From Betaproteobacteria bacterium (GTDB taxonomy: Bacteria > Pseudomonadota > Gammaproteobacteria > Burkholderiales > SG8-41), in the NCBI GenBank assembly GCA_025360445.1, contig JANYCE010000026.1:1-37716 (forward strand): DNA of 37,716 nt. Reading direction: 5' to 3'. The position numbers and the translations under genes are program-made. Shown here piece by piece: positions 22,968-33,960 of the stretch (position 1 is its first letter; each line of letters starts with the position of its first letter). The notes under the pieces were generated by a model. It made no database searches, was not told the DNA's origin, and saw only the letters and a program-made list of their open reading frames with translations.

Positions 22968-23471
22968 ATGTCTGCACGACCTCTAATTGATAGCCTTGAA
23001 TTTGCGAGCGCTGGCGAGCAGTTAACCGGCAGCGTGCCGGTCAGCGAATTTGCGAGGCTAAGCGACAGCTTGCATGACGCGGATGGTGGATTGCAATTCG
23101 AGATTAGGGGCGGTCGTGATTCCCGGCAACGGTTGCGATTGCATATGACGGTCACGGGCAGCATCGATTTACTCTGCCAACGCTGTCTCGGCAAACTGAT
23201 TTACCCGCTGGCGGTCAAGACAAACTTGCTGCTTTTGACTAATGGCGCAGAAGCCGACGCAGGCGGGATTGATGATCTCGACGGCGTGCCGGCCACCGCG
23301 CAGACGGATGTGTGGTCGCTGGTGGAAGATGAAGTTTTGTTGGCAATTCCGCTTGCGCCGCGACATGCCGAGGGTCAATGCAGTCCGGCGGTCAAGGGAT
23401 CAGGCGACTCTGCGGCATCGCCATTTGCGGCGCTGGCTAAGCTGGCGCACGAACGTAGTATTAAGAATTGA
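22968..23471 (+). CDS. yceD: YceD-family protein (DUF177)
   Basis: 'LIDSLEFASAGEQLTGSVPVSEFARL', 'LLCQRCLGKLIYPL', directly upstream of rpmF. Confidence 0.9.
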   Translation: MSARPLIDSLEFASAGEQLTGSVPVSEFARLSDSLHDADGGLQFEIRGGRDSRQRLRLHMTVTGSIDLLCQRCLGKLIYPLAVKTNLLLLTNGAEADAGGIDDLDGVPATAQTDVWSLVEDEVLLAIPLAPRHAEGQCSPAVKGSGDSAASPFAALAKLAHERSIKN

Positions 23472-23489
23472 ACGTAAAGGAGTTTCAAA

Positions 23490-23669
23490 ATGGCAGTTCA
23501 GCAAAACAAAAAGTCCCCTTCGAAACGCGGCATGCACCGCTCACACGATTTTCTTGTTGCGCCGTCGCTCGCTGTTGAGCCAACCACCGGCGAAATGCAT
23601 TTGCGCCACCACATCAGCCCCACCGGCTACTACCGCGGGAAAAAAGTCGTCAAAACCAAAGACGAGTAA
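23490..23669 (+). CDS. rpmF: 50S ribosomal protein L32 (not in supplied ORF track, 59 aa)
   Basis: Translated from sequence: [59 protein letters not shown]; upstream AAAGGAG RBS. Confidence 0.97.
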   Translation: MAVQQNKKSPSKRGMHRSHDFLVAPSLAVEPTTGEMHLRHHISPTGYYRGKKVVKTKDE

Positions 23670-23745
23670 GGTCGGCGAGGTTCGTGTCGAATCTTGTGGC
23701 TTTAAGCGCGCCAGCCAGTCCGGTGCGCGCCGGCGGGGACGGTAA

Positions 23746-24762
23746 ATGGACGTAACGGTGGCGGTCGATTGTATGGGCGGCGATCACGGCCCGCACGTAA
23801 CTGTCCCCGCTGCGCTCGACTTTCTACAGCGTTGCGAAGCGGTGAACGTCATCCTCGTCGGCCTGCAGGACGAAATTAAAGTCGAATTGCGCAAAGCAAG
23901 GCGCGAGTTGGCCGCGCGGACCGCGATACAGCATGCGAGTGAAACGGTCGGCATGGACGAGGCGCCCGCTAGCGCCTTGCGCGGAAAAAAAGACTCCTCC
24001 ATGCGCGTGGCGGTCAACCTGGTCAAAGACGGCGCCGCTCACGCCTGCGTTAGCGCCGGCAATACCGGCGCCTTGATGGCGATATCGCGTTTCGTGCTGA
24101 AAACCCTGCCTGACATCGAGCGTCCGGCCATCTGTTCGGTTCTACCGACGGTAAGTGGCCGGACTTACATGCTCGATTTAGGCGCCAATGTCGATTGCAC
24201 TGCCGAGCAACTTTTGCAATTCGGCGTAATGGGCGCAATGCTGGTCAGCGCGGTGGAAAACAAGGAGCGGCCGAGCGTCGGCCTCCTGAATATCGGCGAG
24301 GAAGAAATTAAAGGCAGCGAAGTCGTCAAGCACGCCGCAGAGTTATTACGTGCGAGCGGGCTCAACTTTTATGGCAATGTCGAGGGTGACGATATCTATA
24401 AGGGTACCACCGACGTTGTGGTATGCGATGGATTCGTCGGCAATGTCACTCTCAAAGCCTCCGAAGGGATCGCGCGGATGCTTGGCACTTATTTACGCGA
24501 AGAGTTTAACCGTAACTTATTGACGCGCGCAGCGAGTCTGGCAGCGCTGCCGGTGCTGAATGCATTTAAGCGACGCTTCGATCCGCGCAACTACAACGGC
24601 GCGACCCTGTTGGGACTGCGCGGCATCGTGGTTAAAAGCCATGGATCTGCCGATCGCACGTCGTTTCGGATTGCCATCGGCCGCGCGGCCGACGAAGCAC
24701 GCAGCGGTGTCCTCGCCAAGATTACGGATCGCATGCTGGTCATACAGGAAAATGCGGCGTGA
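23746..24762 (+). CDS. plsX: Phosphate acyltransferase PlsX
   Basis: '[22 protein letters not shown]', '[14 protein letters not shown]', '[21 protein letters not shown]'. Confidence 0.97.
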   Translation: MDVTVAVDCMGGDHGPHVTVPAALDFLQRCEAVNVILVGLQDEIKVELRKARRELAARTAIQHASETVGMDEAPASALRGKKDSSMRVAVNLVKDGAAHACVSAGNTGALMAISRFVLKTLPDIERPAICSVLPTVSGRTYMLDLGANVDCTAEQLLQFGVMGAMLVSAVENKERPSVGLLNIGEEEIKGSEVVKHAAELLRASGLNFYGNVEGDDIYKGTTDVVVCDGFVGNVTLKASEGIARMLGTYLREEFNRNLLTRAASLAALPVLNAFKRRFDPRNYNGATLLGLRGIVVKSHGSADRTSFRIAIGRAADEARSGVLAKITDRMLVIQENAA

Positions 24763-25718
24763 TTTATTCGCGCATTGTGGGTACCGGCAGTTATCTGCCA
24801 GCCAATGTCGTCAGCAACGACGAACTTGCGAACCGGATCGACACCTCCGACGAATGGATACGCACGCGCACGGGAATCCACCAGCGTCATCTCGCAGAGG
24901 CGGGGCAGATGTCGAGCGACCTTGCGCATCAGGCGGCGCTTCAGGCATTGAAGGCGGCGGGAATGGCGGCGTCAGATCTCGACTTAATCATAGTTGCAAC
25001 CTCAACCCCGGATTTTATTTTCCCGAGTACCGCATGCGTGCTGCAGGCCAAACTCGGCGCTGTACGCTGCCCGGCGTTTGACGTTCAGGCTGTGTGTTCG
25101 GGCTTCGTTTATGCGCTCGACATCGCGGATAAATTTATCCGCAGCGGGGCGTACAAACGCGCGCTGGTGGTCGGCACTGAAGTATTTTCCCGGATTCTCG
25201 ACTGGACCGACCGCGGCACGTGCGTATTGTTTGGCGACGGCGCCGGGGCGGTAGTCCTCGCGGCAGCTGACACGCCCGGCCTGCGCGCGAGTGTGTTACA
25301 TGCGGACGGTTCGCACTTGGGCATATTGTCGACGCCAGGTCAATTGTGCGGCGGCAAGGTTACCGGCGATCCGTTTTTACGAATGGATGGAAAGGCAGTG
25401 TTTAAACTGGCCGTGCGCGTGCTCGATGAAGTGGCGCGCGAGACACTCGCGTTGTGCGAAATGCAGCCCGCCGACGTCGACTGGTTGATTCCGCATCAGG
25501 CCAATGTACGCATTTTGGATGCGACCGCAAAAAAACTGGGCATCTCTACCGCTAAAACCATCGTGACCGTCGACCGTCACGCCAATACCTCCGCCGCCTC
25601 TATACCGTTGGCGCTCGACGTGGCGGTGCGTGACGGGCGCATTAAAGCCGGCCACAAAGTTTTGCTCGCAGGCGTCGGGGGTGGTTTTACGTGGGGCGCT
25701 GTGTTGGTTGAGATGTAG
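24759..25718 (+). CDS. fabH: Beta-ketoacyl-ACP synthase III
   Basis: '[37 protein letters not shown]', '[18 protein letters not shown]', '[11 protein letters not shown]'. GTG start overlapping the plsX stop. Confidence 0.97.
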   Translation: MIYSRIVGTGSYLPANVVSNDELANRIDTSDEWIRTRTGIHQRHLAEAGQMSSDLAHQAALQALKAAGMAASDLDLIIVATSTPDFIFPSTACVLQAKLGAVRCPAFDVQAVCSGFVYALDIADKFIRSGAYKRALVVGTEVFSRILDWTDRGTCVLFGDGAGAVVLAAADTPGLRASVLHADGSHLGILSTPGQLCGGKVTGDPFLRMDGKAVFKLAVRVLDEVARETLALCEMQPADVDWLIPHQANVRILDATAKKLGISTAKTIVTVDRHANTSAASIPLALDVAVRDGRIKAGHKVLLAGVGGGFTWGAVLVEM

Positions 25719-25726
25719 GAGTCGAG

Positions 25727-26665
25727 ATGAAGCTTGCATTGGTTTTCCCGGGTCAAGGATCACAGACGGTAGGCATGCTGCAGAGTTTTGCCGATAGCAA
25801 ACCTGTGCGCGATACGTTTGCCGAAGCCGCCGACGTGCTGGGACAAAATTTGTGGCAGCTTGCGGCTGACGGTCCGGCGGAAGACCTTAACTCGACGGTC
25901 AATACTCAGCCGCTCATGCTGACGGCCGGCTACGCGATTTATCGCGCGTGGCTGGATGCCGGCGGGAGACAGCCTGCAATCGTCGCCGGGCATAGCCTCG
26001 GTGAATACACCGCGCTGGTGGTAGCGGGCGTGGTGAGTTTTCGCGATGCGCTGCCACTCGTGCGGTTGCGCGCTCAGGCAATGCAGGAGGCAGTGCCCGC
26101 AGGCACTGGCGCGATGGCCGCGATACTTGGTCTCGACGATGACGCGGTGCGTGTCGCGTGTGCGGAGGCTGCGCAAGGTGAAATTGTCGAAGCAGTCAAC
26201 TTTAACGCGCCAAGCCAAGTCGTCATCGCCGGTCACAAGGCCGCGGTTGAGCGCGCCGCTGACATTGCCAAAGCGAAAGGCGCCAAGCGTGCCGTGATGT
26301 TGCCGGTCAGCGCTCCGTTTCATGCTTCTTTGCTGAAGCCTGCCGCCGAACGTCTCGAGCAAGCGCTTGCAGGCGTCACCTTCAATGCACCGCAAATACC
26401 GATCATTAATAACGTAGACGTCGCCGTTGTAACAGATCCCGCGCAAATACAAGACGCGCTTGCACGTCAGGCGTGCAATCCCGTGCGGTGGGTCGAAGTC
26501 ATTCAGCACATGGCGCGTAGCGGCGTAACGCATGTAGGCGAATGCGGTCCCGGCAAAGTGCTGGCCGGCATGACAAAGCGCATCGACAATAGTTTGCAGG
26601 GGTTTGCCATCGCGGATGCGGCGTCGCTCCTGAAGTCGCTACAGATATTTTCACAGGCGGCGTGA
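25727..26665 (+). CDS. fabD: Malonyl-CoA:ACP transacylase
   Basis: 'ALVFPGQGSQTVGML', 'IVAGHSLGEYTALVVAG', 'VSAPFHASLLKPAAERL'. Confidence 0.97.
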   Translation: MKLALVFPGQGSQTVGMLQSFADSKPVRDTFAEAADVLGQNLWQLAADGPAEDLNSTVNTQPLMLTAGYAIYRAWLDAGGRQPAIVAGHSLGEYTALVVAGVVSFRDALPLVRLRAQAMQEAVPAGTGAMAAILGLDDDAVRVACAEAAQGEIVEAVNFNAPSQVVIAGHKAAVERAADIAKAKGAKRAVMLPVSAPFHASLLKPAAERLEQALAGVTFNAPQIPIINNVDVAVVTDPAQIQDALARQACNPVRWVEVIQHMARSGVTHVGECGPGKVLAGMTKRIDNSLQGFAIADAASLLKSLQIFSQAA

Positions 26666-27405
26666 TGCTCAACGGACAAGTCGCATTAGTCACCGGCGCA
26701 ACACGCGGCATCGGCCAGGCGATTGCACTCGCGCTCGGTAAGCAGGGCGCCGTGGTGGCCGGAACTGCCACCACTGAAGCGGGCGCACAGACAATCAACG
26801 CCTACCTCTTTGCCGCCCAAATAAAAGGCGCGGGTTTTGCGATGAACGTCAACGATGCGACGCAGGTTGCGGCGACGCTCGTTGCCGTGCAGAAGGCGTG
26901 CGGCGATATTGCGATCCTGGTCAACAACGCCGGAATCACGCGCGACAACTTGTTACTGCGCATGAAAGATGATGAGTGGGATGACATCTTGTCGACCAAC
27001 CTGAAGTCGGTGTACCGGCTCTCCAAGCTGGTGCTACGTCCGATGATGAAAGCGCGCCACGGCCGCATCATTAACATTACGTCGGTGGTTGGCGTGATGG
27101 GCAATGCCGGACAGACAAATTACGCCGCGGCGAAGGCCGGCATGATCGGATTCAGCAAATCCCTCGCGCGCGAAATAGGCAGCCGCAATATTACTGTAAA
27201 TTGCGTGGCGCCCGGGTTCATCGATACTGATATGACGCGCGAACTCGATGCAAACCAGCGTGCGTCGCTCATCGGGCAGATTCCGCTGGCGCGCCTCGGC
27301 ACGGTCGATGAAGTAGCCGGTGCGGTGGCGTTTCTGGCAGGGCCGGCCGCGGGTTACATCACAGGCGCAACCTTGCATGTCAACGGCGGAATGTTGATGG
27401 ATTAG
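26665..27405 (+). CDS. fabG: 3-oxoacyl-ACP reductase
   Basis: 'VALVTGATRGIGQAIALALGKQGA', 'LVNNAGITRDNLLLRMKDDEWDDI', 'NYAAAKAGMIGFSKSLAREIGSRNITVNCVAPGFIDTDMT'. Confidence 0.97.
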   Translation: MLNGQVALVTGATRGIGQAIALALGKQGAVVAGTATTEAGAQTINAYLFAAQIKGAGFAMNVNDATQVAATLVAVQKACGDIAILVNNAGITRDNLLLRMKDDEWDDILSTNLKSVYRLSKLVLRPMMKARHGRIINITSVVGVMGNAGQTNYAAAKAGMIGFSKSLAREIGSRNITVNCVAPGFIDTDMTRELDANQRASLIGQIPLARLGTVDEVAGAVAFLAGPAAGYITGATLHVNGGMLMD

Positions 27406-27443
27406 CGGATGAATTGCACTGGTTAGGTGCCACGCGCCGTATT

Positions 27444-27452
27444 TGGTAAAAT
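27444..27452 (+). promoter_or_regulatory. Candidate extended -10 promoter element for acpP
   Basis: TGGTAAAAT (TGn + TAAAAT) about 40 nt upstream of acpP ATG; weak -35. Confidence 0.35.
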
Positions 27453-27494
27453 ACTTTCCGCATAAAACCGGATCACTCCTTAAGGGAACTCTAG

Positions 27495-27731
27495 ATGGAA
27501 AATATAGAACAGCGCGTCAAGAAGATTGTTGCCGAGCAACTCGGCGTCAGCGAAGCCGATGTCAAGAATGACTCGTCATTCGTCAACGACCTTGGCGCCG
27601 ACTCGCTCGATACAGTCGAACTGGTGATGGCGCTCGAAGAAGAATTCGAGTGCGAGATTCCGGACGAAGAAGCGGAAAAAATTACCACCGTTCAACAGGC
27701 CACCGATTACGTCAAGTCCCACCTCAAGTAG
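27495..27731 (+). CDS. acpP: Acyl carrier protein
   Basis: 78 aa, phosphopantetheine site '[32 protein letters not shown]'. Confidence 0.98.
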   Translation: MENIEQRVKKIVAEQLGVSEADVKNDSSFVNDLGADSLDTVELVMALEEEFECEIPDEEAEKITTVQQATDYVKSHLK

Positions 27732-27761
27732 TCCTGATCAGGCTCGAACCGCGGAACTCCA

Positions 27762-29000
27762 TTGGCACGTCGCAGAGTAGTTGTCACCGGCCTGGGCATT
27801 ATTTCTCCGGTCGGCATCGGCATTCCAGAAGCGTGGGGAAACATCGTCGCGGGAAATTCCGGCATCACGCGCATTTCGCGTTTCGATACAACTACTTTTC
27901 CGACCCAGATCGCGGGCGAGGTCAAGGGGTTTGAGGTAGGAAAATGGCTTTCCCCCAAGGAAGCACGGCGCTTCGACACTTTTATTCACTATGGTCTTGC
28001 CGCGGCCATCGATGCGCTGCAAGACTCCGGACTCGATCTCGATCAGGAAGATCGTAACCAGATAGGCGTGTGCATAGGGTCCGGCATTGGCGGGTTGCCG
28101 TTAATCGAAACCACCCATGATGCAATGCTCGCCGGCGGCGTGCGAAAAATTTCTCCATTTTTTGTGCCCGGCACGATCATAAATATGATTTCGGGCCAGC
28201 TCTCAATTATGTACGGCCTCAAAGGCCCGAACATTGCGGTGGTGAGCGCATGCACAACGGCGAATCACTCCATTGGCGAAGCCGGCCGCTTCATCGAGTA
28301 TGGCGATGCCGATGTGATGATCGCCGGCGGCGCCGAATCCACGGTTTCACCGCTTGGCGTGGGTGGTTTCTGTGCGGCGCGCGCGCTTTCCACACGCAAT
28401 GATGCGCCTGAACTTGCGAGCCGCCCGTGGGACAAAGATCGCGACGGCTTCGTGCTTGGTGAGGGCGCCGGTGTACTCGTGCTTGAAGAGTATGAGCGCG
28501 CAAAAAAACGCGGCGCGCGAATTTACTGCGAGCTCTCGGGGTATGGGCTAAGTGCGGACGCCCATCACATCACTGCACCGTGCGAAGACGGGGAGGGGGC
28601 CGCGCGTTGCATGGTCAACGCACTGCGCAATGGCAGCGTCAACCCCGAGCAGGTCGATTACATCAATGCGCACGGCACCTCAACGCCGCTTGGCGACATC
28701 GCGGAAACCATCGCGGTAAAACGCTGCTTCGGCGACCATGCAAAAAAACTTGCGGTCAGTTCAACCAAGTCGATGACCGGTCATCTGCTCGGCGCCGCCG
28801 GCGGGATCGAAGCCGTATTTACCGCCCTCGCGCTGCACGAGCAAATTGCACCCCCGACGATCAATCTCGTTAATCAAGATCCGCAATGCGATCTGGATTA
28901 CGTGCCGAACGAGGCGCGCAGAATGCCGATCAAAGTCGCGGTATCGAATTCGTTTGGCTTCGGCGGGACTAACGGCACTCTCGTATTCCGCGCCGTCTGA
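27762..29000 (+). CDS. fabF: Beta-ketoacyl-ACP synthase II
   Basis: 'RRVVVTGLGIISPVGIGIPEAW', 'VVSACTTANHSIGEAGRFIEYGDADVMIAGG', 'NAHGTSTPLGD', 'NSFGFGGTNGTLVF'. TTG start. Confidence 0.96.
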   Translation: MARRRVVVTGLGIISPVGIGIPEAWGNIVAGNSGITRISRFDTTTFPTQIAGEVKGFEVGKWLSPKEARRFDTFIHYGLAAAIDALQDSGLDLDQEDRNQIGVCIGSGIGGLPLIETTHDAMLAGGVRKISPFFVPGTIINMISGQLSIMYGLKGPNIAVVSACTTANHSIGEAGRFIEYGDADVMIAGGAESTVSPLGVGGFCAARALSTRNDAPELASRPWDKDRDGFVLGEGAGVLVLEEYERAKKRGARIYCELSGYGLSADAHHITAPCEDGEGAARCMVNALRNGSVNPEQVDYINAHGTSTPLGDIAETIAVKRCFGDHAKKLAVSSTKSMTGHLLGAAGGIEAVFTALALHEQIAPPTINLVNQDPQCDLDYVPNEARRMPIKVAVSNSFGFGGTNGTLVFRAV

Positions 29001-29049
29001 GGTCGCCGCTGCGCCGGTCGTCTGCGCGAATCTCTGCACCCACACTCGA

Positions 29050-29859
29050 ATGAATTTTATCAATGGCGTCGCCGGCGAAACGCTCAGCGTGCGTGACCGC
29101 GGCCTGGCTTATGGAGATGGCGTCTTTCGCACTTTCCCGGTCGTCGCCGGCAGGCCCGTGCTGTGGCAACGTCAATACGCCAAGCTCGCACACGACTGCG
29201 ATGCGCTCCAGATCGACTGCCCTTTGCGTGAGGTGCTTGAGCGTGACATTGCATTGCTCGATCCCGCCGGCTGCATAGTCAAGATTGTCGTCACGCGTGG
29301 TAACGGCCCCCGTGGATACGCACCGCCGCCTGGTGCGGTACCGACCCGTGTGATCATTACCGGCCCGCTGCCCGAATTTCCGGCCCGTTTCCCGGACGTT
29401 GGCATACGTGTCCAGGCATGCCGAATACGACTTGCTTCGCAGCCGCGCCTCGCTGGCATCAAACATTTGAACCGGCTCGAAAATGTACTCGCCCGAATGG
29501 AATGGAATGATCCGGCGATAGCCGAAGGGTTGCTATGCGACGCAGCCGACAACATTATCGGCGGCACGATGAGTAACTTGTTCATCGTCGAGGCAGGCCA
29601 GCTCGTGACGCCCGAATTGACTGGTTGCGGCGTGGCTGGCGTGATGCGCGGCCTCGTTATCGATCTTGCAAAGGCACATGGAATCGGCATGGAAATCGGG
29701 GCGGTTAGTCTCGCCAGGCTGCGCGCAGCCGAGGCTGTGTTTGTGGTCAATAGCGTCGTCGGCTTGTGGCCAGTGATTGCGCTCGAGCGCCAGGCCTGGC
29801 AAAAAGGCGCGCTCACGGCGCAGATACAGCATTGGATTGCAGATGCTCAACGTGCTTAA
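29050..29859 (+). CDS. pabC: Aminodeoxychorismate lyase
   Basis: 'MNFINGVAGETLSVRDRGLAYGDGVFRTF' class IV PLP fold, located between fabF and mltG; start at ATG 29050. Confidence 0.92.
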   Translation: MNFINGVAGETLSVRDRGLAYGDGVFRTFPVVAGRPVLWQRQYAKLAHDCDALQIDCPLREVLERDIALLDPAGCIVKIVVTRGNGPRGYAPPPGAVPTRVIITGPLPEFPARFPDVGIRVQACRIRLASQPRLAGIKHLNRLENVLARMEWNDPAIAEGLLCDAADNIIGGTMSNLFIVEAGQLVTPELTGCGVAGVMRGLVIDLAKAHGIGMEIGAVSLARLRAAEAVFVVNSVVGLWPVIALERQAWQKGALTAQIQHWIADAQRA

Positions 29860-30853
29860 ACGCGGGCTAAAAATAATCGCATGGTTTAGCGTCGCGCTGG
29901 CGGCCGCATTTGCCGGGTGGCTGATTGTTTACGGTTGGCTGGCCACCGCGTCATCGGCGCCACAACAATTTAGCCTAAAGCAAGGCAGCAGCCTGCGCAG
30001 CGCTGCGCGCCAGATGAGCGAGGGCGGGGTGATCTCGACGCCATGGCAATTCGAAGCGCTTGGCCGCTTGAGCGGGCACTCGACGCATATTCAGGCAGGC
30101 AACTACGAGGTGCGCGGCGCAGTGAGCGCGTTCCAGCTATTGACGATGATAACTTCAGGCGTGCGCGGTCAGGACAAGCTGACGGTTGTCGAAGGCTGGT
30201 CGTTCAGCCAGTTGCGGGCAGCACTCGACGCGCATCCGGCGCTAAAACACGAAACGAGCGGCGTTGCGGAAACTGAACTCGCTACGCGCCTGGGCATTGC
30301 GCAATCGTCAGTGGAAGGGTGGTTTTTTCCTGATACTTATTACTTTCCGAACGGTGCGACTGACACCGCCTTGCTCCAACGCGCTCACCGCGCGATGCGT
30401 GCGCAACTCGACTCGGTGTGGGCGACGCGCGCCGATGGGCTGCCGCTCGCGAGCCCGTATGAAGCGCTGATCCTCGCTTCGATTGTCGAAAAGGAAACCG
30501 GTCAGCCGGCCGAGCGATCAATGATTGCCTCGGTTTTTATAAACCGTCTCAAGATCGGCATGAGATTGCAGACCGATCCAACCGTCATTTACGGTATGGG
30601 GGTGGAGTTCGACGGTAATCTGCGCAAAAAAGATCTGCTGGCCGACGGGCCGTACAACACTTATGTACGAACGGGTTTGCCACCCACGCCAATCGCATTG
30701 CCGGGCCTGGCATCACTTTCCGCAACCCTTAATCCGGCGGTCGGCAAAATGCTCTATTTTGTCGCGCGCGGCGACGGTTCATCGCAGTTTTCGAATAACC
30801 TCGCGGAGCATGAGCGCGCCGTGACAAAATACCAGCGGCGCGGCGCACAGTAA
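29843..30853 (+). CDS. mltG: Endolytic transglycosylase MltG
   Basis: N-terminal TM, '[12 protein letters not shown]', '[44 protein letters not shown]', '[18 protein letters not shown]'. Confidence 0.95.
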   Translation: MLNVLKRGLKIIAWFSVALAAAFAGWLIVYGWLATASSAPQQFSLKQGSSLRSAARQMSEGGVISTPWQFEALGRLSGHSTHIQAGNYEVRGAVSAFQLLTMITSGVRGQDKLTVVEGWSFSQLRAALDAHPALKHETSGVAETELATRLGIAQSSVEGWFFPDTYYFPNGATDTALLQRAHRAMRAQLDSVWATRADGLPLASPYEALILASIVEKETGQPAERSMIASVFINRLKIGMRLQTDPTVIYGMGVEFDGNLRKKDLLADGPYNTYVRTGLPPTPIALPGLASLSATLNPAVGKMLYFVARGDGSSQFSNNLAEHERAVTKYQRRGAQ

Positions 30854-30858
30854 AAATC

Positions 30859-31476
30859 ATGCACGGAAAATTCATCACTCTCGAAGGCATCGACGGCGCC
30901 GGCAAAACCACACACTTGGCGTGGCTTGCCGCATTCATCAAAGAGCGCGGAATTGAAGCTGTCGTTACGCGTGAGCCCGGCGGGACGGCCATCGGCGAAA
31001 AACTTCGCGCGTTGCTACTCGACAAAAACGAGGCAATGCATCTCGAGACCGAAGCCTTGCTTATGTTTGCAGCGCGCCGTGAGCACCTCGATAAAGTCAT
31101 AACGCCGGCCCTCGCAAGAGGCGACTGGGTGCTATGCGATCGTTTTACCGATGCAACGTTCGCTTATCAGGGCACCGGACGCGGCGTCGACTGGGCGCGA
31201 CTGCGCATCCTCGAGCAGTGGGTGCAGGCAGGTTTGCAGCCTGATCTCACTTTGCTATTCGATGTCGCGCCGGAAATCGGACGCCAGCGCACCGGCAGCA
31301 TCAAAACGCCGGATCGTTTCGAACTGGAACGCGACGATTTCTTCAAGCGAGTCCGGGAAGGTTATTTACGCCGCGCCCGCGAGTCGGCAACTCGCATGCG
31401 CGTGATCGACGCCACCACGCCGGTCGAAACCATTCAACGCGAGCTGCAGAAAATCGTGGAACCACTATGCCGATAG
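30859..31476 (+). CDS. tmk: Thymidylate kinase
   Basis: '[20 protein letters not shown]', '[16 protein letters not shown]', '[18 protein letters not shown]'. Confidence 0.97.
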   Translation: MHGKFITLEGIDGAGKTTHLAWLAAFIKERGIEAVVTREPGGTAIGEKLRALLLDKNEAMHLETEALLMFAARREHLDKVITPALARGDWVLCDRFTDATFAYQGTGRGVDWARLRILEQWVQAGLQPDLTLLFDVAPEIGRQRTGSIKTPDRFELERDDFFKRVREGYLRRARESATRMRVIDATTPVETIQRELQKIVEPLCR

Positions 31477-32498
31477 AGGTGTATCCATGGCATCAGGCGC
31501 AGTGGCGAGAACTCCTGCAACGTCGTGAGACGTTGCCGCATGCTTTGTTGTTTCGCGGCCGGGAGGGGATCGGCAAGCTCGATTTTGTGCGCAAGCTCGC
31601 GCAATCACTTGCCTGCACGACCCCGGTTGAAAACGCTGCGTGTGGCGGGTGCCAGAGCTGCCGGTGGTTTGCGGCGGCGGCCCATCCTGATTATCGCGAA
31701 TTGTTGCCGGAAGTGATGCGACCATCGGGATCGGAGGAAGCGGCAGCCCAGGGTCGTACTAAGCCCAGGGAAGAAATCGTCGTAAATGAAGTGCGGAGCT
31801 TAGAAAGCTTTGTTCATTTAACGGCGCATCAGACCGGCGCCAAAACTATCGTGCTGTATCCGGCAGAAACTCTGAATGTCAACGCAGCCAATGCGTTATT
31901 AAAAAGTCTCGAGGAACCGCCGCCGAACACGCGCTTCATGCTGATTTCCCACCGGCCCAGTTACCTGCCCGCGACCATCATCAGCCGCTGCCAGCAAATC
32001 GTGCTGCCGACGCCGCCGGTCGCGGTGGCCGAGCAATGGCTGCGTGACCAGGGGGTCGCCGAACCTGCGCTAAGTCTCGCGCAAACAGGCAATGCGCCGC
32101 TGGCCGCGCAAGCGCTCGATGACGGAGCCTTTTGGCAGCAGCGCAAAACGTTATTCGGAGGCCTGGCCGCGCCGACTGTCGACGCGTTCATGTTGGCCGA
32201 ACACGTGCGTGAATTTCCAATACCCCGGTTGTTAGGCTGGCTGCAGCGCTGGAGCTATGACTTGCTGAGCGTTAAATCGATAGGCCTGATTCGCTACAAT
32301 CACGATTACTCAAAAGCGCTTGCCCAGATAGCCAGTGGCTTGCGCGCCGTCGATATTGCCCGCTTTCACCGCACATTGGTTCGTCAGCAACGCAGCGTTC
32401 ACCATCCGCTGAACGCACGTCTTTATATCGAACAATTATTATTTTCGTATACCGCACTTTTACGCGGCGAAGACCTGACCGCCAGCTATGCTCGTTGA
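31467..32498 (+). CDS. holB: DNA polymerase III subunit delta'
   Basis: '[28 protein letters not shown]', Zn motif 'CGGCQSC', '[35 protein letters not shown]'. Confidence 0.95.
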   Translation: MPIEVYPWHQAQWRELLQRRETLPHALLFRGREGIGKLDFVRKLAQSLACTTPVENAACGGCQSCRWFAAAAHPDYRELLPEVMRPSGSEEAAAQGRTKPREEIVVNEVRSLESFVHLTAHQTGAKTIVLYPAETLNVNAANALLKSLEEPPPNTRFMLISHRPSYLPATIISRCQQIVLPTPPVAVAEQWLRDQGVAEPALSLAQTGNAPLAAQALDDGAFWQQRKTLFGGLAAPTVDAFMLAEHVREFPIPRLLGWLQRWSYDLLSVKSIGLIRYNHDYSKALAQIASGLRAVDIARFHRTLVRQQRSVHHPLNARLYIEQLLFSYTALLRGEDLTASYAR

Positions 32499-33258
32499 TT
32501 CGCATTGCCATCTTGATTTTCCGGAGGTCGCCGAACAACTTGATTCCGTGTTCGCGCTAATGCGGGAAAACAAGGTCGAACATGCGCTGTGTGTGTCTGT
32601 AACGCTCGAAGATTTTCCGCGCGTGCGCCAACTCGCCGAGACCTATGCGCATGTCCACGGTTCGGTGGGCGTTCATCCGGACTACGAAGCGGTCGATGTG
32701 GTATCGGTGCCGGAACTTCTCGCGCTTGCCGACAATCCCAGAATAATCGCCATCGGTGAAACGGGGCTCGACTATTTTCGGTTGAAGGGCGATCTGGAAT
32801 GGCAGCGCGAGCGTTTTCGCACGCACATTCGGGCCGCGCGCGAGTGCGGAAAACCGCTGATCGTTCACACCCGCGCGGCAGCCGAAGACACTTTGCGGAT
32901 CATGCGCGAGGAGCGAGCGGAGCTGGCCGGAGGGGTTATGCATTGCTTCACCGAGTCAGCGGACGTTGCAAAGGCGGCGATGGATTTGGGGTTTTATATA
33001 TCGTTTTCGGGGATAGTCACGTTTAAGAACGCAAAAGGCATCAAGGCTGTTGCAACCGAGGTTCCGATGGAAAGCATGCTGGTTGAGACGGATTCGCCGT
33101 ATTTGGCGCCGGTCCCATATCGGGGACGCACCAATCAACCTGGCTATGTTAAGCACGTAGCTGAGGAAATAGGGCGCTTGAAAGGGTTGCCGTTTGAACA
33201 GGTGTGCGCTGTTACAACAACAAATTTCTTCAATCTATTCAAATCAATAAATAGTTAA
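32488..33258 (+). CDS. TatD-family metal-dependent hydrolase
   Basis: '[12 protein letters not shown]', 'IAIGETGLDYF', 'VMHCFTES', 'LVETDSPYLAPVPYRGRTNQPGYVKHVAEEIGRLKG'. Confidence 0.95.
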   Translation: MLVDSHCHLDFPEVAEQLDSVFALMRENKVEHALCVSVTLEDFPRVRQLAETYAHVHGSVGVHPDYEAVDVVSVPELLALADNPRIIAIGETGLDYFRLKGDLEWQRERFRTHIRAARECGKPLIVHTRAAAEDTLRIMREERAELAGGVMHCFTESADVAKAAMDLGFYISFSGIVTFKNAKGIKAVATEVPMESMLVETDSPYLAPVPYRGRTNQPGYVKHVAEEIGRLKGLPFEQVCAVTTTNFFNLFKSINS

Positions 33259-33262
33259 TCTC

Positions 33263-33898
33263 ATGTTAACTACCAAGATTATCAGCGTGCTGACACTGGT
33301 GTTGGCAAGCCAATTCGCAGCCGCCGCCAGTAGTTTTGAACAGATGATGGACGCCGTAAAAACGGACAATGTCGAGGTGGTGAGTTCTCTGCTTAAGCGA
33401 GGCTTCGATCCAAATACGAGCGACCGTGAGGGCAATACGCTGCTCATGATGGCTGCTAAAGAAGGCAGCAATGGGGTCGTCAGGCAGCTTTTGGCAGCGC
33501 AGGCCAAGGTTCAGCCTGCCAATGAGTTCGGGGAGACGGCGCTCATGATGGCCGCGATTGGCGGGCATGTCGATGTCGCTCGCAGCTTACTCGAGCGCGG
33601 CGCGGTATTAAATCGACCGGGCTGGTCTCCACTCATGTATGCCGCCGTGATGGGGCATGTGAACATGGCGCGTCTTTTGATTGCTTATGGCGCACAAGTT
33701 AACGGTCCTGCTGACAACGGTGTCACTTCTCTGATGCTGGCCGCGCGCGAGGGTCACACTCAGATGGTCAGTTTTCTTTTAGCTAATGGCGCCGACCCAA
33801 ATCTTAAGTCAGACGCCGGAGCGACCGCGGCCGGCATAGCCCGTGAGAAAAATCATTCAGGTGTTGTCGAGATATTGGCCAAAGGCGCGAAAGAATAA
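33263..33898 (+). CDS. Exported ankyrin-repeat protein
   Basis: Signal peptide 'MLTTKIISVLTLVLASQFAAAAS', four or more ankyrin repeats (e.g. 'EFGETALMMAAIGGHVDVARSLLERGA'). Confidence 0.92.
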   Translation: MLTTKIISVLTLVLASQFAAAASSFEQMMDAVKTDNVEVVSSLLKRGFDPNTSDREGNTLLMMAAKEGSNGVVRQLLAAQAKVQPANEFGETALMMAAIGGHVDVARSLLERGAVLNRPGWSPLMYAAVMGHVNMARLLIAYGAQVNGPADNGVTSLMLAAREGHTQMVSFLLANGADPNLKSDAGATAAGIAREKNHSGVVEILAKGAKE

Positions 33899-33940
33899 AA
33901 GCGCAGGCGGCATCGCCGGAATATTTCCTCAATATACCAC

Positions 33941-33960
33941 TTCGTATAATGTATATTATG
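33941..33960. promoter_or_regulatory. Consensus -10 (TATAAT, 33945-33950) embedded in an imperfect inverted repeat; candidate promoter/operator
   Basis: ttcgTATAATgtatattatg; arms ATAAT/ATTAT around GTAT. Confidence 0.35.

Noticed and set aside
33937-33957. loxP-like sequence (ACTTCGTATAATGTAT)
   Set aside because: Matches only one arm plus part of the spacer of loxP; the second arm (TATACGAAGTTAT) is absent and no recombinase is nearby. Better read as a -10/operator-like site.
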